Positions 7,217-14,269 of a stretch of DNA of 64,000 nt are shown one piece after another. Made by a program: the position numbers and the translations under genes. Source of the DNA: Bryobacteraceae bacterium (GTDB lineage Bacteria > Acidobacteriota > Terriglobia > Bryobacterales > Bryobacteraceae); NCBI GenBank assembly GCA_030041495.1, contig JASHNT010000122.1:1-64000 (forward strand), given 5' to 3'. The notes below the pieces were generated by a model that saw nothing but the letters and a program-made list of their open reading frames with translations, did no database searches and was not told where the DNA came from. Position 1 is the first letter of the stretch. The number at the start of each line of letters is the position of its first letter.

Positions 7217-8170
7217 ATGCCACTCGCCGTTCCGAAGCTGAGGCACGTCCCTCTTTCCTCCTCTCTGCTCGACCAGGTGGGTAACACCCCTCTCCTTCGG
7301 CTGGCCAAGCTGGATAAGGACCTGGACGCGGTCGAGATCTACGCAAAGGCGGAGTTTTTCAATCCAGGCGGGTCGGTGAAGGATCGGGCGGCGCTGAACA
7401 TGATTCTTGACGGGGAGCGAACGGGCCGTTTCACGAAGGAGCGGAAGCTCCTCGACGCTACCAGCGGGAACACCGGGATCGCTTACGCGATGATCTGCGC
7501 GCTCAAAGGCTACAAGGTGAAGCTGTGCCTGCCGGCCAACGCCTCGCATGAGCGCAAACAGATTCTGAAAGGGTTCGGCGCGGAGATGGTGTTTTCCGAT
7601 CCGGGCGAAGGCTCCGACGGGGCCATCCGCCTGTGCCGCGAATTGTACGAGGCCGATCCCGACGCCTACTTCTATCCGGATCAATACAACAATCCGGCCA
7701 ACTGGAAGGCGCACTTCGATACCACCGCGGTCGAAATCATCGAGCAGACGGCAGGCGCGGTCACGCACTTCGTCACCTGCATGGGCACCAGCGGAACGTT
7801 CACGGGGAATTCGCGGCGCTTGAAGCGCGACGTACCGGGTGTGACGTGCATCTCGGCGCAGCCGAGCTCGGGTTTCCACGGCCTGGAGGGCTTGAAGCAC
7901 ATGCCGACCAACATCGTGCCCGGCATCTACGATCCCACCCTGGCCGACGACAACCTGTGGATCGAAACCGAAGACGCCTATAGCATGACGCGCTGGATGG
8001 GCCGCAATGAGGGACTGCTGGTGGGCATGTCTTCCGGCGCGAATGTCCACGCGGCTCACGAAGTGGGCAAGCGTCTGGTCAAGGAGGGCCGCAAGGGCCT
8101 GATTGTGACCATCCTGGCCGACGGCGCGACCAAGTATTTGAGCGAACCCTTCTGGGACGAGCATGATTAG
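7217..8170 (+). CDS. PLP-dependent cysteine synthase (CysM-like)
   Basis: The product is 317 aa, fold-type II PLP enzyme. The PLP lysine is K55 in GGSVKDRAAL, the substrate loop is S83-G-N-T-G, and the phosphate-binding loop is GTSGTFTG near residue 193. Family members replace an activated serine hydroxyl (O-acetyl- or O-phosphoserine) with sulfide or a protein thiocarboxylate. The immediate neighbours are a JAMM peptidase and a CysO-like sulfur carrier. This is the gene set of the mycobacterial CysM/CysO/Mec pathway, so protein-bound sulfur is the likely donor. Substrate choice cannot be decided from the sequence. Confidence 0.88.
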   Translation: MPLAVPKLRHVPLSSSLLDQVGNTPLLRLAKLDKDLDAVEIYAKAEFFNPGGSVKDRAALNMILDGERTGRFTKERKLLDATSGNTGIAYAMICALKGYKVKLCLPANASHERKQILKGFGAEMVFSDPGEGSDGAIRLCRELYEADPDAYFYPDQYNNPANWKAHFDTTAVEIIEQTAGAVTHFVTCMGTSGTFTGNSRRLKRDVPGVTCISAQPSSGFHGLEGLKHMPTNIVPGIYDPTLADDNLWIETEDAYSMTRWMGRNEGLLVGMSSGANVHAAHEVGKRLVKEGRKGLIVTILADGATKYLSEPFWDEHD

Positions 8171-8179
8171 GACATGCTC
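8159..8179 (+). promoter_or_regulatory. Short hairpin spanning the cysM-like stop codon
   Basis: GAGCATG (8159-8165) and CATGCTC (8173-8179) form a perfect 7-bp stem with a 7-nt loop that contains the TAG stop. The 11-nt string TCTGGGACGAG occurs at the end of the gene and again just after the hairpin, suggesting a small duplication. There is no T-tract, so this is more likely an mRNA processing or stability element than a terminator. Confidence 0.35.
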
Positions 8180-8203
8180 GGTCTGGGACGAGTCTAATTG
8201 AAC

Positions 8204-8629
8204 ATGATCAAGATTGACGAAGGCGCCTGGGCGACCATGGTTTCTCACGCCGAGAGCACGTTTCCGAACGAGTGCTGCGGGGCGATGATCGGTGCGATCG
8301 ATGGCGACCGCAAGAACGTGACGCTAGCGGTGCCGATGGAAAACGCCTACTCCGGTGCGCAGGGAGCGCGCTATGAGCTGCGTCCGGAAGATTTGCTCGC
8401 GGCCGACAAGAAGGCGCGTGCGGCGGGCCTCGATTTGATCGGCATCTTTCATTCGCATCCGGATTGCGACGCGTACTTTTCCAAGACGGATCTGGAGAAT
8501 TCCTGTCCCTGGTATTCGTTCGTTGTATTGTCGGTGAAGAGCGGAAAGTTCGATCACGCAACCAGCTTCCTGCCGAACCCGGACCAAACCGCCGCCGAGA
8601 AAGAAGAATTGACATGGCCAAAATCCTGA
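8204..8629 (+). CDS. JAMM/MPN+ (M67) metallopeptidase, Mec-like
   Basis: The product is 141 aa from ATG 8204 (TTG 8198 is an alternative). The JAMM zinc site is complete: E23, then H83-S-H85-P-x6-S93-x2-D96. Bacterial members such as Mec hydrolyse the bond after the C-terminal Gly-Gly of a ubiquitin-fold protein, in Mec releasing cysteine from CysO. Here it lies between the synthase and the CysO-E1 fusion and overlaps the latter by 16 nt. Because the neighbouring Gly-Gly is internal, the enzyme may also perform the maturation cut; that is inference. Confidence 0.88.
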   Translation: MIKIDEGAWATMVSHAESTFPNECCGAMIGAIDGDRKNVTLAVPMENAYSGAQGARYELRPEDLLAADKKARAAGLDLIGIFHSHPDCDAYFSKTDLENSCPWYSFVVLSVKSGKFDHATSFLPNPDQTAAEKEELTWPKS

Positions 8630-10056
8630 TTCCTACGCCTCTGCGCCAATACACGGAGAAGCACGACTCAGTCGAGTTGGAAGGCGGCAGCGTCGGCGAG
8701 GTGCTGCTTTCGCTGACCACCAAGTTCCCCGACCTGCGCAAGCAAATCTTTACCGATGAGGGCAAGCTGCGTAGCTTCGTCAACGTATATCTGAACGACG
8801 AAGACATCCGGTATCTGAAAAAAGACGCGACGCCGGTGGCGGCGGGGGATACGTTGTCGATCGTTCCTTCCATCGCGGGAGGGGCGACTGGCGTCGCCGA
8901 GCCTCCTACCGCCACGCTCTCCAAAGACGAAATTCTGCGCTACTCGCGGCACCTGATCATGCCGGAAGTCGGCATGGAGGGGCAACTCAAATTGAAAAAC
9001 GCCAAGGTGCTGCTGGTGGGCACCGGAGGGTTGGGCGCGCCGCTGGGCTTGTACCTTTCCGCGGCGGGGATCGGGCGGATCGGCCTGGTGGATTTCGACG
9101 TGGTCGATTTCACCAATCTGCAGCGCCAGGTGATCCACGGCACCAAAGACGTGGGGCGCAAGAAGCTGGATTCGGCGGCCGACAAGATGCTCGACATCAA
9201 CCCGAACATCCAGATCGACCGTTACGAGACTGCGCTCGACAGCTCCAACGCGATGGATATCCTCGCGCCGTACGACATCGTGATCGACGGCACGGATAAT
9301 TTCCCCACGCGCTACCTGGTCAATGACGCGTGCGTGATTTTGAAGAAGCCGAACGTGTACGGCTCCATCTTCCGCTTCGAGGGGCAGGCTTCGATCTTCG
9401 GTTATCCCGGCGGTCCGTGTTACCGCTGCCTGTATCCGGAGCCACCACCTCCGGGGCTGGTTCCGAGCTGCGCCGAAGGCGGAGTGCTTGGCATTCTTCC
9501 CGGAACCATTGGGCTGATTCAAGCTACGGAAGCCGTGAAGCTGATTCTGGGCGCGGGGGACCCGTTGATCGGCCGCCTGCTGCTCTACGACGCTCTGGCG
9601 ATGCGCTTCCGCGAGCTGAAGCTGCGGCGTAATCCGGAATGCCCGGTGTGCGGGGATCATCCCACCGTCACCAAGCTGATCGACTATCAACAGTTCTGCG
9701 GCATGCCGCACAGAGAGGAGGCTCCCGTGGCCACTGCTCAAGAAGGCGACATCGATCCCGTCGAAGTAAAAGCGAAGATTGATCGGGGCGACGATTTTAT
9801 TCTGATCGACGTGCGCGAGCCGCACGAATATCAGATCTGCAACATCCCCACGGCCAAGCTGATTCCGCTGGGCGAGCTGCCCAGGCGAGTCAACGAGCTG
9901 GATTCGAGCAAGGAGATCGTGGCGCATTGCAAGAGCGGCGTGCGCAGCGGCAAGGCCGTCGATTTCCTGAAGCAGGCCGGCTTCCGGGCTCGCAACATGA
10001 AGGGAGGCATCCTGGCGTGGAGCGACAAAGTCGATCCGCGAGTCCCGAAGTACTGA
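8614..10056 (+). CDS. CysO-like sulfur carrier fused to MoeZ-type E1 adenylyltransferase and rhodanese
   Basis: The product is 480 aa with three domains. Residues 1-90 are a ubiquitin-fold MoaD/CysO domain ending SIVPSIAGG (G89-G90). Residues about 102-350 are a ThiF/MoeB E1-like adenylyltransferase with GTGGLG (136-141), D225/D228 in DGTDN, and zinc cysteines C269/C272 and C343/C346. Residues about 378-480 are a rhodanese with active-site C439 in HCKSGVRS. The E1 normally adenylates the free C-terminal glycine of its carrier and the rhodanese delivers sulfur to make the thiocarboxylate. Here Gly-Gly is followed by more protein, so the carrier is blocked unless it is cleaved. Start ATG 8614 lies inside the peptidase gene. 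Confidence 0.9.
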   Translation: MAKILIPTPLRQYTEKHDSVELEGGSVGEVLLSLTTKFPDLRKQIFTDEGKLRSFVNVYLNDEDIRYLKKDATPVAAGDTLSIVPSIAGGATGVAEPPTATLSKDEILRYSRHLIMPEVGMEGQLKLKNAKVLLVGTGGLGAPLGLYLSAAGIGRIGLVDFDVVDFTNLQRQVIHGTKDVGRKKLDSAADKMLDINPNIQIDRYETALDSSNAMDILAPYDIVIDGTDNFPTRYLVNDACVILKKPNVYGSIFRFEGQASIFGYPGGPCYRCLYPEPPPPGLVPSCAEGGVLGILPGTIGLIQATEAVKLILGAGDPLIGRLLLYDALAMRFRELKLRRNPECPVCGDHPTVTKLIDYQQFCGMPHREEAPVATAQEGDIDPVEVKAKIDRGDDFILIDVREPHEYQICNIPTAKLIPLGELPRRVNELDSSKEIVAHCKSGVRSGKAVDFLKQAGFRARNMKGGILAWSDKVDPRVPKY

Positions 10057-10067
10057 GCCGCGCATTC

Positions 10068-10104
10068 ATCTTACGGTGGCGAATTTATCTTACGGTGGTA
10101 AGAT
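10068..10104 (+). promoter_or_regulatory. Operator-like palindrome and direct repeat at the AbrB antitoxin start
   Basis: ATCTTACGGTGG occurs twice, at 10068-10079 and 10087-10098. The second copy forms a perfect palindrome, ATCTTAC (10087-10093), spacer GGTG, GTAAGAT (10098-10104), running into the first possible ATG. Type II antitoxins of the AbrB/MazE class usually repress their own operon through such sites. Confidence 0.55.
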
Positions 10105-10375
10105 GAGGGCGATGACCAAGGCGACCATCTCCAATAAGGGGCAAATCGCCATTTCGAAGGCCGTGCGAGAGCGGCTTAATCTCAACGCCGGAACCCAGGT
10201 TTCCCTTGCTGTCCAGGGCGAAAGCCTGGTCCTCAAGAGGCTCGTTCCAAACTATCCGGATTGGCGCACAATGCGGGGGATGGTAAAGCACGGGCCTAGC
10301 CTGACCAAGGTTCTTGAGGAAGAGCGCGCCGCGGAAGTGGCACGGGACGGGGCTCGCATTGACGAGGGTCGTTGA
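10103..10375 (+). CDS. AbrB/MazE-family antitoxin (VapB-type)
   Basis: The product is 90 aa from ATG 10103; ATG 10112 is equally possible and would clear the operator palindrome. The N-terminal swapped-hairpin DNA-binding fold shows as TKATISNKGQIAISKAVRERLNL followed by the G-x-Q-V-S-L-A strand. The C-terminal helix (about residues 60-88) would bind the toxin. It overlaps the downstream PIN-domain gene by 17 nt, the usual toxin-antitoxin arrangement, and is preceded by an operator-like repeat. Confidence 0.85.
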   Translation: MRAMTKATISNKGQIAISKAVRERLNLNAGTQVSLAVQGESLVLKRLVPNYPDWRTMRGMVKHGPSLTKVLEEERAAEVARDGARIDEGR

Positions 10376-10757
10376 TTCTTGGGCGATGCTGGCTTTGGTG
10401 CGCGATGAGGCGGCCGCGCCAGCGGTTGAAGGACTTCTTCGCGAAGCGGGTCTAGGCTGGACTCGGCTGATTATGAGCTGGATCAACGTTGCCGAGGAAT
10501 TCTACATCCTCTGGAAGCGCTCGTCGCCTGATGTGGCAGAAGAGTTTCTTGCGCGCCTGCCCAGTCTCCCCATCCGCTGTGGCGTGCCGGACGAGAATGC
10601 TATCCTCGCTGCTGCTCGGGTCACAGCTTCCTATCCTGTGGCCTTTGGCGATGCTTTCGCTATTTCGCTAGCGCAAGCTGAACGCGCTAGCGTGATCACT
10701 GGCGATGAGGAGATCCGCGGGTTCTCCGTGGTTCCCGTCGACTGGGTCTGCATATAG
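10359..10757 (+). CDS. PIN-domain toxin (VapC-like)
   Basis: The product is 132 aa from TTG 10359, which has GGACGGGG upstream; an ATG at 10314 would overlap the antitoxin by 62 nt. PIN acidic residues are visible: the first Asp in VVDSWAMLALVRDE, a central Glu in the INVAEEFYI helix, and FGDAFAISLAQ followed by VITGDEEI. VapC toxins are Mg-dependent endoribonucleases that cut tRNA or rRNA. With the AbrB-type antitoxin immediately upstream this is a complete type II module. Confidence 0.83.
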   Translation: MTRVVDSWAMLALVRDEAAAPAVEGLLREAGLGWTRLIMSWINVAEEFYILWKRSSPDVAEEFLARLPSLPIRCGVPDENAILAAARVTASYPVAFGDAFAISLAQAERASVITGDEEIRGFSVVPVDWVCI

Positions 10758-10763
10758 ATTTTC

Positions 10764-11549
10764 ATGCGGTGGTGTTGGTTGCTTCTCATCGGGACGTTGG
10801 CGGCGACGGCTGCGGAGCCTTCTCCGGATACGGCTTCGCAGCGGGCGATGCTGGAGGGTGTGCAAAAAACCGCCGCCCGGTATCAGGACGAACTCCCGGA
10901 CTTTGTCTGCACCCTGATGACGAAGCGCTACGAGGACCAAAGCGGCAAGGGCAAAAAATTCAAGTTGCGGGACACCGACGAAGTCGAGTTCCGCTACGTC
11001 GGCCGCCTGGCCTACCGCACCGTTCTCAAGATCAACAACAAACCGGCGCATCAGGAGACGCTCACCGGATTCCGTTCCGACAGCGTGTTGCCGGTGGTCG
11101 GGTTTCTTCCGGATTGGCTGCTCGGTCCCGGCGCCAAGACCAAGTTCAAGTGGTCCCGCTGGGACGCGGTAGGAGACAAGCGCGCCGCCGTGTTTACGCT
11201 GCAACTGCCGCCCAAGGATTCCAGGCTGCCTCTGTCGAACAATCGCGGTTCGGCGATGGTGGGCCTCGACGGGGCGATGTACGTGGAGCCGGTCTCGCTC
11301 ATGGTGTTGCGCCTGGAGTTGCAGATCGAGATTCCGCGCGACAATCCCGCCATGGACGTTCTCAATAGTTCATTCGATCTGGACTACGGACCGGTGTCGA
11401 TCGCCGGCCAGGAGTTCTTTCTGCCCATCCGGACCCAGGTGCAAATCAAGAGCTACTTGGGCGTGATTTCCAAAAACGAAACAGAGGTGGTGCGGTATCA
11501 GAAATACTCGGCCGGCACCTCGCTGACGTTTGGAGAATCGAATCGCTGA
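10764..11549 (+). CDS. Secreted protein of unknown function (paralogue 1)
   Basis: The product is 261 aa with a signal peptide of about 17 residues (MRWCWLLLIGTLAATAA). It shares a layout with the next gene: a PDFVCT/PDFTCT segment near residue 46, a central GFRSDSVLP/GMRSDGLLQ turn, W-x-x-W-D, and a C-terminal D-Y-G-x-V-x-I-x-G-x-E-F-x-L-P motif. The single Cys in the mature N-terminus is conserved between the two. I do not recognise a named family; the overall beta-rich pattern recalls outer-membrane lipoprotein-carrier-like folds, but that is weak. Confidence 0.7.
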   Translation: MRWCWLLLIGTLAATAAEPSPDTASQRAMLEGVQKTAARYQDELPDFVCTLMTKRYEDQSGKGKKFKLRDTDEVEFRYVGRLAYRTVLKINNKPAHQETLTGFRSDSVLPVVGFLPDWLLGPGAKTKFKWSRWDAVGDKRAAVFTLQLPPKDSRLPLSNNRGSAMVGLDGAMYVEPVSLMVLRLELQIEIPRDNPAMDVLNSSFDLDYGPVSIAGQEFFLPIRTQVQIKSYLGVISKNETEVVRYQKYSAGTSLTFGESNR

Positions 11550-11576
11550 CCCCTAAAATTAGAGGTAGAGGACTTC

Positions 11577-12398
11577 TTGCGAATTTGGCTCGGATTCTTG
11601 GCGATTGTGGGGGCACTGTGCGTGCAGGCAATGCGCGCGCAATCCGGCGTGGCTGCGGTTGCTGACGCGCCTCCGGCGAACCCTCAGGGCATCCTGGCGC
11701 TGATCAGCGGCAGCGCGCTGCGTTACGAAGGCGAGGTCCCGGATTTCACATGCACCGAAAAAATCACGCGCAGCGAGGCTTCGGCGAAAATCCCCGCGGG
11801 CGCCCAGCCGCATTGGAAGTTGCGCGACAGGCTGGAAGAGGTGCTCAGCTTCGTGGACGGCGAGGAGGACCACACGCTGGTCTTCGTGAACGACAAGCCC
11901 ACGCATTACACGCATGAATCGCTGGATGGCATGCGCTCCGACGGGCTTTTGCAGTTCGTGATGGTGCCCAATTGGATTTTTGGTCCGCTGTCGCAGACGC
12001 ATTTCGAATGGATCCGTTGGGACAAGCTGAATGGGCGGCGCGTGGCGGTGTTCCTGTTTCAGACGCCGCGCTCGATTTCCACGCATCCGCTGGCGAATGA
12101 CCAGCAGGCATTCATGGTCGCCTACCACGGGCTGATCTGGGCCGATCCGGATAGCGGGGAAATGACCAGGCTGGAAGCGCAGATGGATGCTCCCAAGGAT
12201 TTCCCGTTCCAGCAGGACGATTTCGAAATCGACTACGGCAAGGTGCGCATCTCCGGCGAGGAATTCCTGCTTCCGGTGAAGGCCACCGGCGAGGTGCGCG
12301 ACGGCAAACTGCTGGCCAAGAACGAAATTGAGTTCACCGACTACCGCAAATATGAAGCGGCCGTGAACATCCGCTTCGGCGATCCAGATCAGCCATAA
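11577..12398 (+). CDS. Secreted protein of unknown function (paralogue 2)
   Basis: The product is 273 aa from TTG 11577 (GAGGTAGAGG upstream); ATG 11628 would remove most of the signal peptide. It is a diverged tandem duplicate of the preceding gene, sharing PDFTCT, the W-x-R-W-D motif, and EIDYGKVRISGEEFLLPV near the C-terminus. Both are predicted to be exported. The 27-nt gap and same strand suggest one transcript. A GC-rich hairpin with a T-run follows at 12405-12426. Confidence 0.68.
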   Translation: MRIWLGFLAIVGALCVQAMRAQSGVAAVADAPPANPQGILALISGSALRYEGEVPDFTCTEKITRSEASAKIPAGAQPHWKLRDRLEEVLSFVDGEEDHTLVFVNDKPTHYTHESLDGMRSDGLLQFVMVPNWIFGPLSQTHFEWIRWDKLNGRRVAVFLFQTPRSISTHPLANDQQAFMVAYHGLIWADPDSGEMTRLEAQMDAPKDFPFQQDDFEIDYGKVRISGEEFLLPVKATGEVRDGKLLAKNEIEFTDYRKYEAAVNIRFGDPDQP

Positions 12399-12404
12399 AA
12401 TTTG

Positions 12405-12426
12405 GGCGCGCCGCGCCGGGCTTTTT
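12405..12426 (+). terminator. Candidate intrinsic terminator
   Basis: GGCGC (12405-12409) pairs with GCGCC (12413-12417) over a GCC loop, and a run of five T follows at 12422-12426. It lies directly after the stop of the second secreted paralogue. The stem is short. Confidence 0.4.
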
Positions 12427-12489
12427 ACAATTACTTCACACAAGCGAGCACCCTCGCACACTACAATCAAGCGAGGAGGGAACACACCT

Positions 12490-13002
12490 ATGAGCCTTGG
12501 GCAATCCATGTTGGGCGAATTCGATCACGAGATGGCGAACAGCCGCAGGACCTTGGAGCGCATTCCGTTGAACAAGCTGGAGTGGAAACCGGACCCCAGG
12601 TCAATGCCGTTGGGCCAACTGGCCGGGCACGTTGTGGAGATGTTGGGTTGGGGCAGCATGGTGCTGACCGCCCCTTCTATGGACGTGAATCCGGGCGATC
12701 ACAAACCGTATATTCCCCAGAGCCGGGAAGAGCTGCTGAGCGAATTCGACAAGAACGTGGCTTCGCTGCGCTCTACTCTGGCCTCGGCCAAGGATGAGGA
12801 CATGATGAAGGAATGGGCTCTGCGCATCAGCGGCCAGGTGCTGTTCGCCATGCCTCGCGCGGCGGTCATGCGCACGATGATCATGAACCACATCATTCAC
12901 CATCGCGCGCAGCTTACGGTGTACTACCGGCTCAACGGAGTGCCCGTCCCGGCGCTCTACGGACCCTCGGCTGATGAGGGCCAGATGGGCGCTTCCGCAT
13001 AG
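12490..13002 (+). CDS. DinB-family protein
   Basis: The product is 170 aa forming a predicted four-helix bundle. The metal-binding histidine triad expected for DinB/YfiT-type proteins is present: H47, H134 and H138 (GHVVEML; NHIIHH). Such proteins are putative metal-dependent thiol transferases or related enzymes; the substrate here is unknown. GAGGAGG at 12472-12479 is a strong ribosome-binding site for the ATG. Confidence 0.85.
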   Translation: MSLGQSMLGEFDHEMANSRRTLERIPLNKLEWKPDPRSMPLGQLAGHVVEMLGWGSMVLTAPSMDVNPGDHKPYIPQSREELLSEFDKNVASLRSTLASAKDEDMMKEWALRISGQVLFAMPRAAVMRTMIMNHIIHHRAQLTVYYRLNGVPVPALYGPSADEGQMGASA

Positions 13003-13050
13003 ATTCCAATCTCCCGCCACGGTGCTAAGATCGAATCGGGAGAGGTGTGT

Positions 13051-13794
13051 ATGAGACTCCTCAGGATCTTGATTCTCGTGTGTGCGGTGCCCGCCTTCTT
13101 GTTGGCGCGTGGCGGAGGTGGGGGCCACGGGGGCGGTGGAGGCCATGCAGGCGGGGGTGGCGGCGGTGCGCGAGCCGCAGGCGGACTTAGCGGCGGTGCG
13201 CGAGCCGTAGGCGGCGGGATCGCCGGCGGCGGCTTTCGAGGCGCTGTAGGCGCGGCTGGTTATCGTGGCTATGGCGGCTACGGCGGGTATGGCTACCGCG
13301 GTTATGGTGGCTATGGCCGCTACGGGTACGGCTATGGCGGATTCGGATTCGGCCTTGGCCTCGGATTCTGGGGCTGGCCATATTATGGGTATTATCCGTA
13401 TAACGCATACGGCTACCCGTATGGCTACGGCTATCCGTATTACGATCCGTATTATAACGACCCGTATTATTACGACCCCGGCGCATACAGTACCGTTTAC
13501 GCGCCCAATCAGTATGGCTACGCTCCGGCGCAACCGGCGCCGAGTTATCAGACTGCGCCTCCGGCCGCTCCGGCTCCGCAGGCAAGCACGCAGCCTGGCG
13601 GAGCGCCTAGCTACTATCTGATCGCGTTCACCGATCACAGCATTCGTGCGGCGATCGAGTACCACGTGGATGGCGACACCATCCGCTGGACGACGCGCGA
13701 GCATGAGCAGATGGAGGCTCCGCTATCCACCGTCGACCGCAGCTTCAGCCAGCAGATCAACCGCGACCGGGGCGTCCAGTTCCGGCTGCCGTAA
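13051..13794 (+). CDS. Gly/Tyr-rich secreted protein
   Basis: The product is 247 aa from ATG 13051 (GGGAGAGG upstream). A signal peptide (about residues 1-20) is followed by a Gly/His/Ala-rich stretch, then about 70 residues of YGG/YRGYGGYG-type repeats, a Tyr/Pro region, and a conserved-looking C-terminal 60 residues beginning PSYYLIAFTDHSIRAA. The C-terminal part resembles a small beta domain that I cannot name. Low-complexity Gly-Tyr tracts are typical of surface or matrix proteins. Nucleotide repeats in this stretch are prone to slippage. Confidence 0.7.
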   Translation: MRLLRILILVCAVPAFLLARGGGGGHGGGGGHAGGGGGGARAAGGLSGGARAVGGGIAGGGFRGAVGAAGYRGYGGYGGYGYRGYGGYGRYGYGYGGFGFGLGLGFWGWPYYGYYPYNAYGYPYGYGYPYYDPYYNDPYYYDPGAYSTVYAPNQYGYAPAQPAPSYQTAPPAAPAPQASTQPGGAPSYYLIAFTDHSIRAAIEYHVDGDTIRWTTREHEQMEAPLSTVDRSFSQQINRDRGVQFRLP

Positions 13795-13812
13795 GGCCTG
13801 TCCCGGCGAGCG

Positions 13813-14202
13813 ATGCGGGAGAGGTTGCGGCTATTCTTTTTGATCGCGAAGGCCTCGGCTATCTCGATAGCCGGGGTCATTTCATGTATCGGAGTGGCAT
13901 TCTTGGTGGGGGACAATGCCGACCGATACGCGCTCTGGATTTCGCTTGCGGCATTGTTCGTCGGAATCTCTGGCGCAACGTGGTGGCTTCGGCGGGCCCT
14001 GACGCGGGCACTCAGCCCGAGCGAGGCGCACGCGCTGACTAAGGCGTTTGCGGGGTTCTCGTTAGTCTCGATCACCGTAACCATATTCCTCAGCCCGTTC
14101 GGCCTGCTCTGCCTGCTCGTGACTCCGATCCTGAACTACGCCGCCTTGTCCTTTGCGCTCTGGATCAGTCGGCGCGAGGAGGCGGTCTTCCAGGAGCGCT
14201 AG
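13813..14202 (+). CDS. Small integral membrane protein
   Basis: The product is 129 aa with four predicted membrane helices (about residues 5-30, 38-58, 75-95 and 97-118) joined by short loops, and a charged R-R-E-E-A end. No catalytic motif is seen and I do not recognise the family. It starts 18 nt after the Gly/Tyr-rich gene. Confidence 0.55.
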   Translation: MRERLRLFFLIAKASAISIAGVISCIGVAFLVGDNADRYALWISLAALFVGISGATWWLRRALTRALSPSEAHALTKAFAGFSLVSITVTIFLSPFGLLCLLVTPILNYAALSFALWISRREEAVFQER

Positions 14203-14216
14203 GCACAAGCCGCTGC

Positions 14217-14222
14217 TAGAAT
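14217..14222 (+). promoter_or_regulatory. Candidate -10 box (TAGAAT) upstream of ftsY
   Basis: TAGAAT matches the -10 consensus at 5 of 6 positions. The predicted start near 14229 would put the upstream ATG (14237) at the very 5' end of the transcript. No clear -35 box is seen. Confidence 0.35.
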
Positions 14223-14236
14223 CGTAGTTTCCCCTC

Positions 14237-14269
14237 ATGTCCAGCAAACCCAGCGTCCATGTCAACTAA
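14237..14269 (+). CDS. Upstream mini-ORF duplicating the ftsY start
   Basis: This ten-codon ORF begins MSSKPS, nearly identical to the ftsY N-terminus MSTKPS, 22 nt upstream and out of frame with it. The two 22-nt copies match at 15 positions and some differences are synonymous (AAA/AAG). It stops at 14267-14269, inside ftsY, so ribosomes could reinitiate at the real ATG, which lacks a Shine-Dalgarno of its own. Confidence 0.35.
   Translation: MSSKPSVHVN

Noticed and set aside
13187-13621. Open frames inside the Gly/Tyr-rich gene on both strands
   Set aside because: They arise from the repetitive GGC/TAT composition; only the frame with the signal peptide and a plausible ribosome-binding site is credible.
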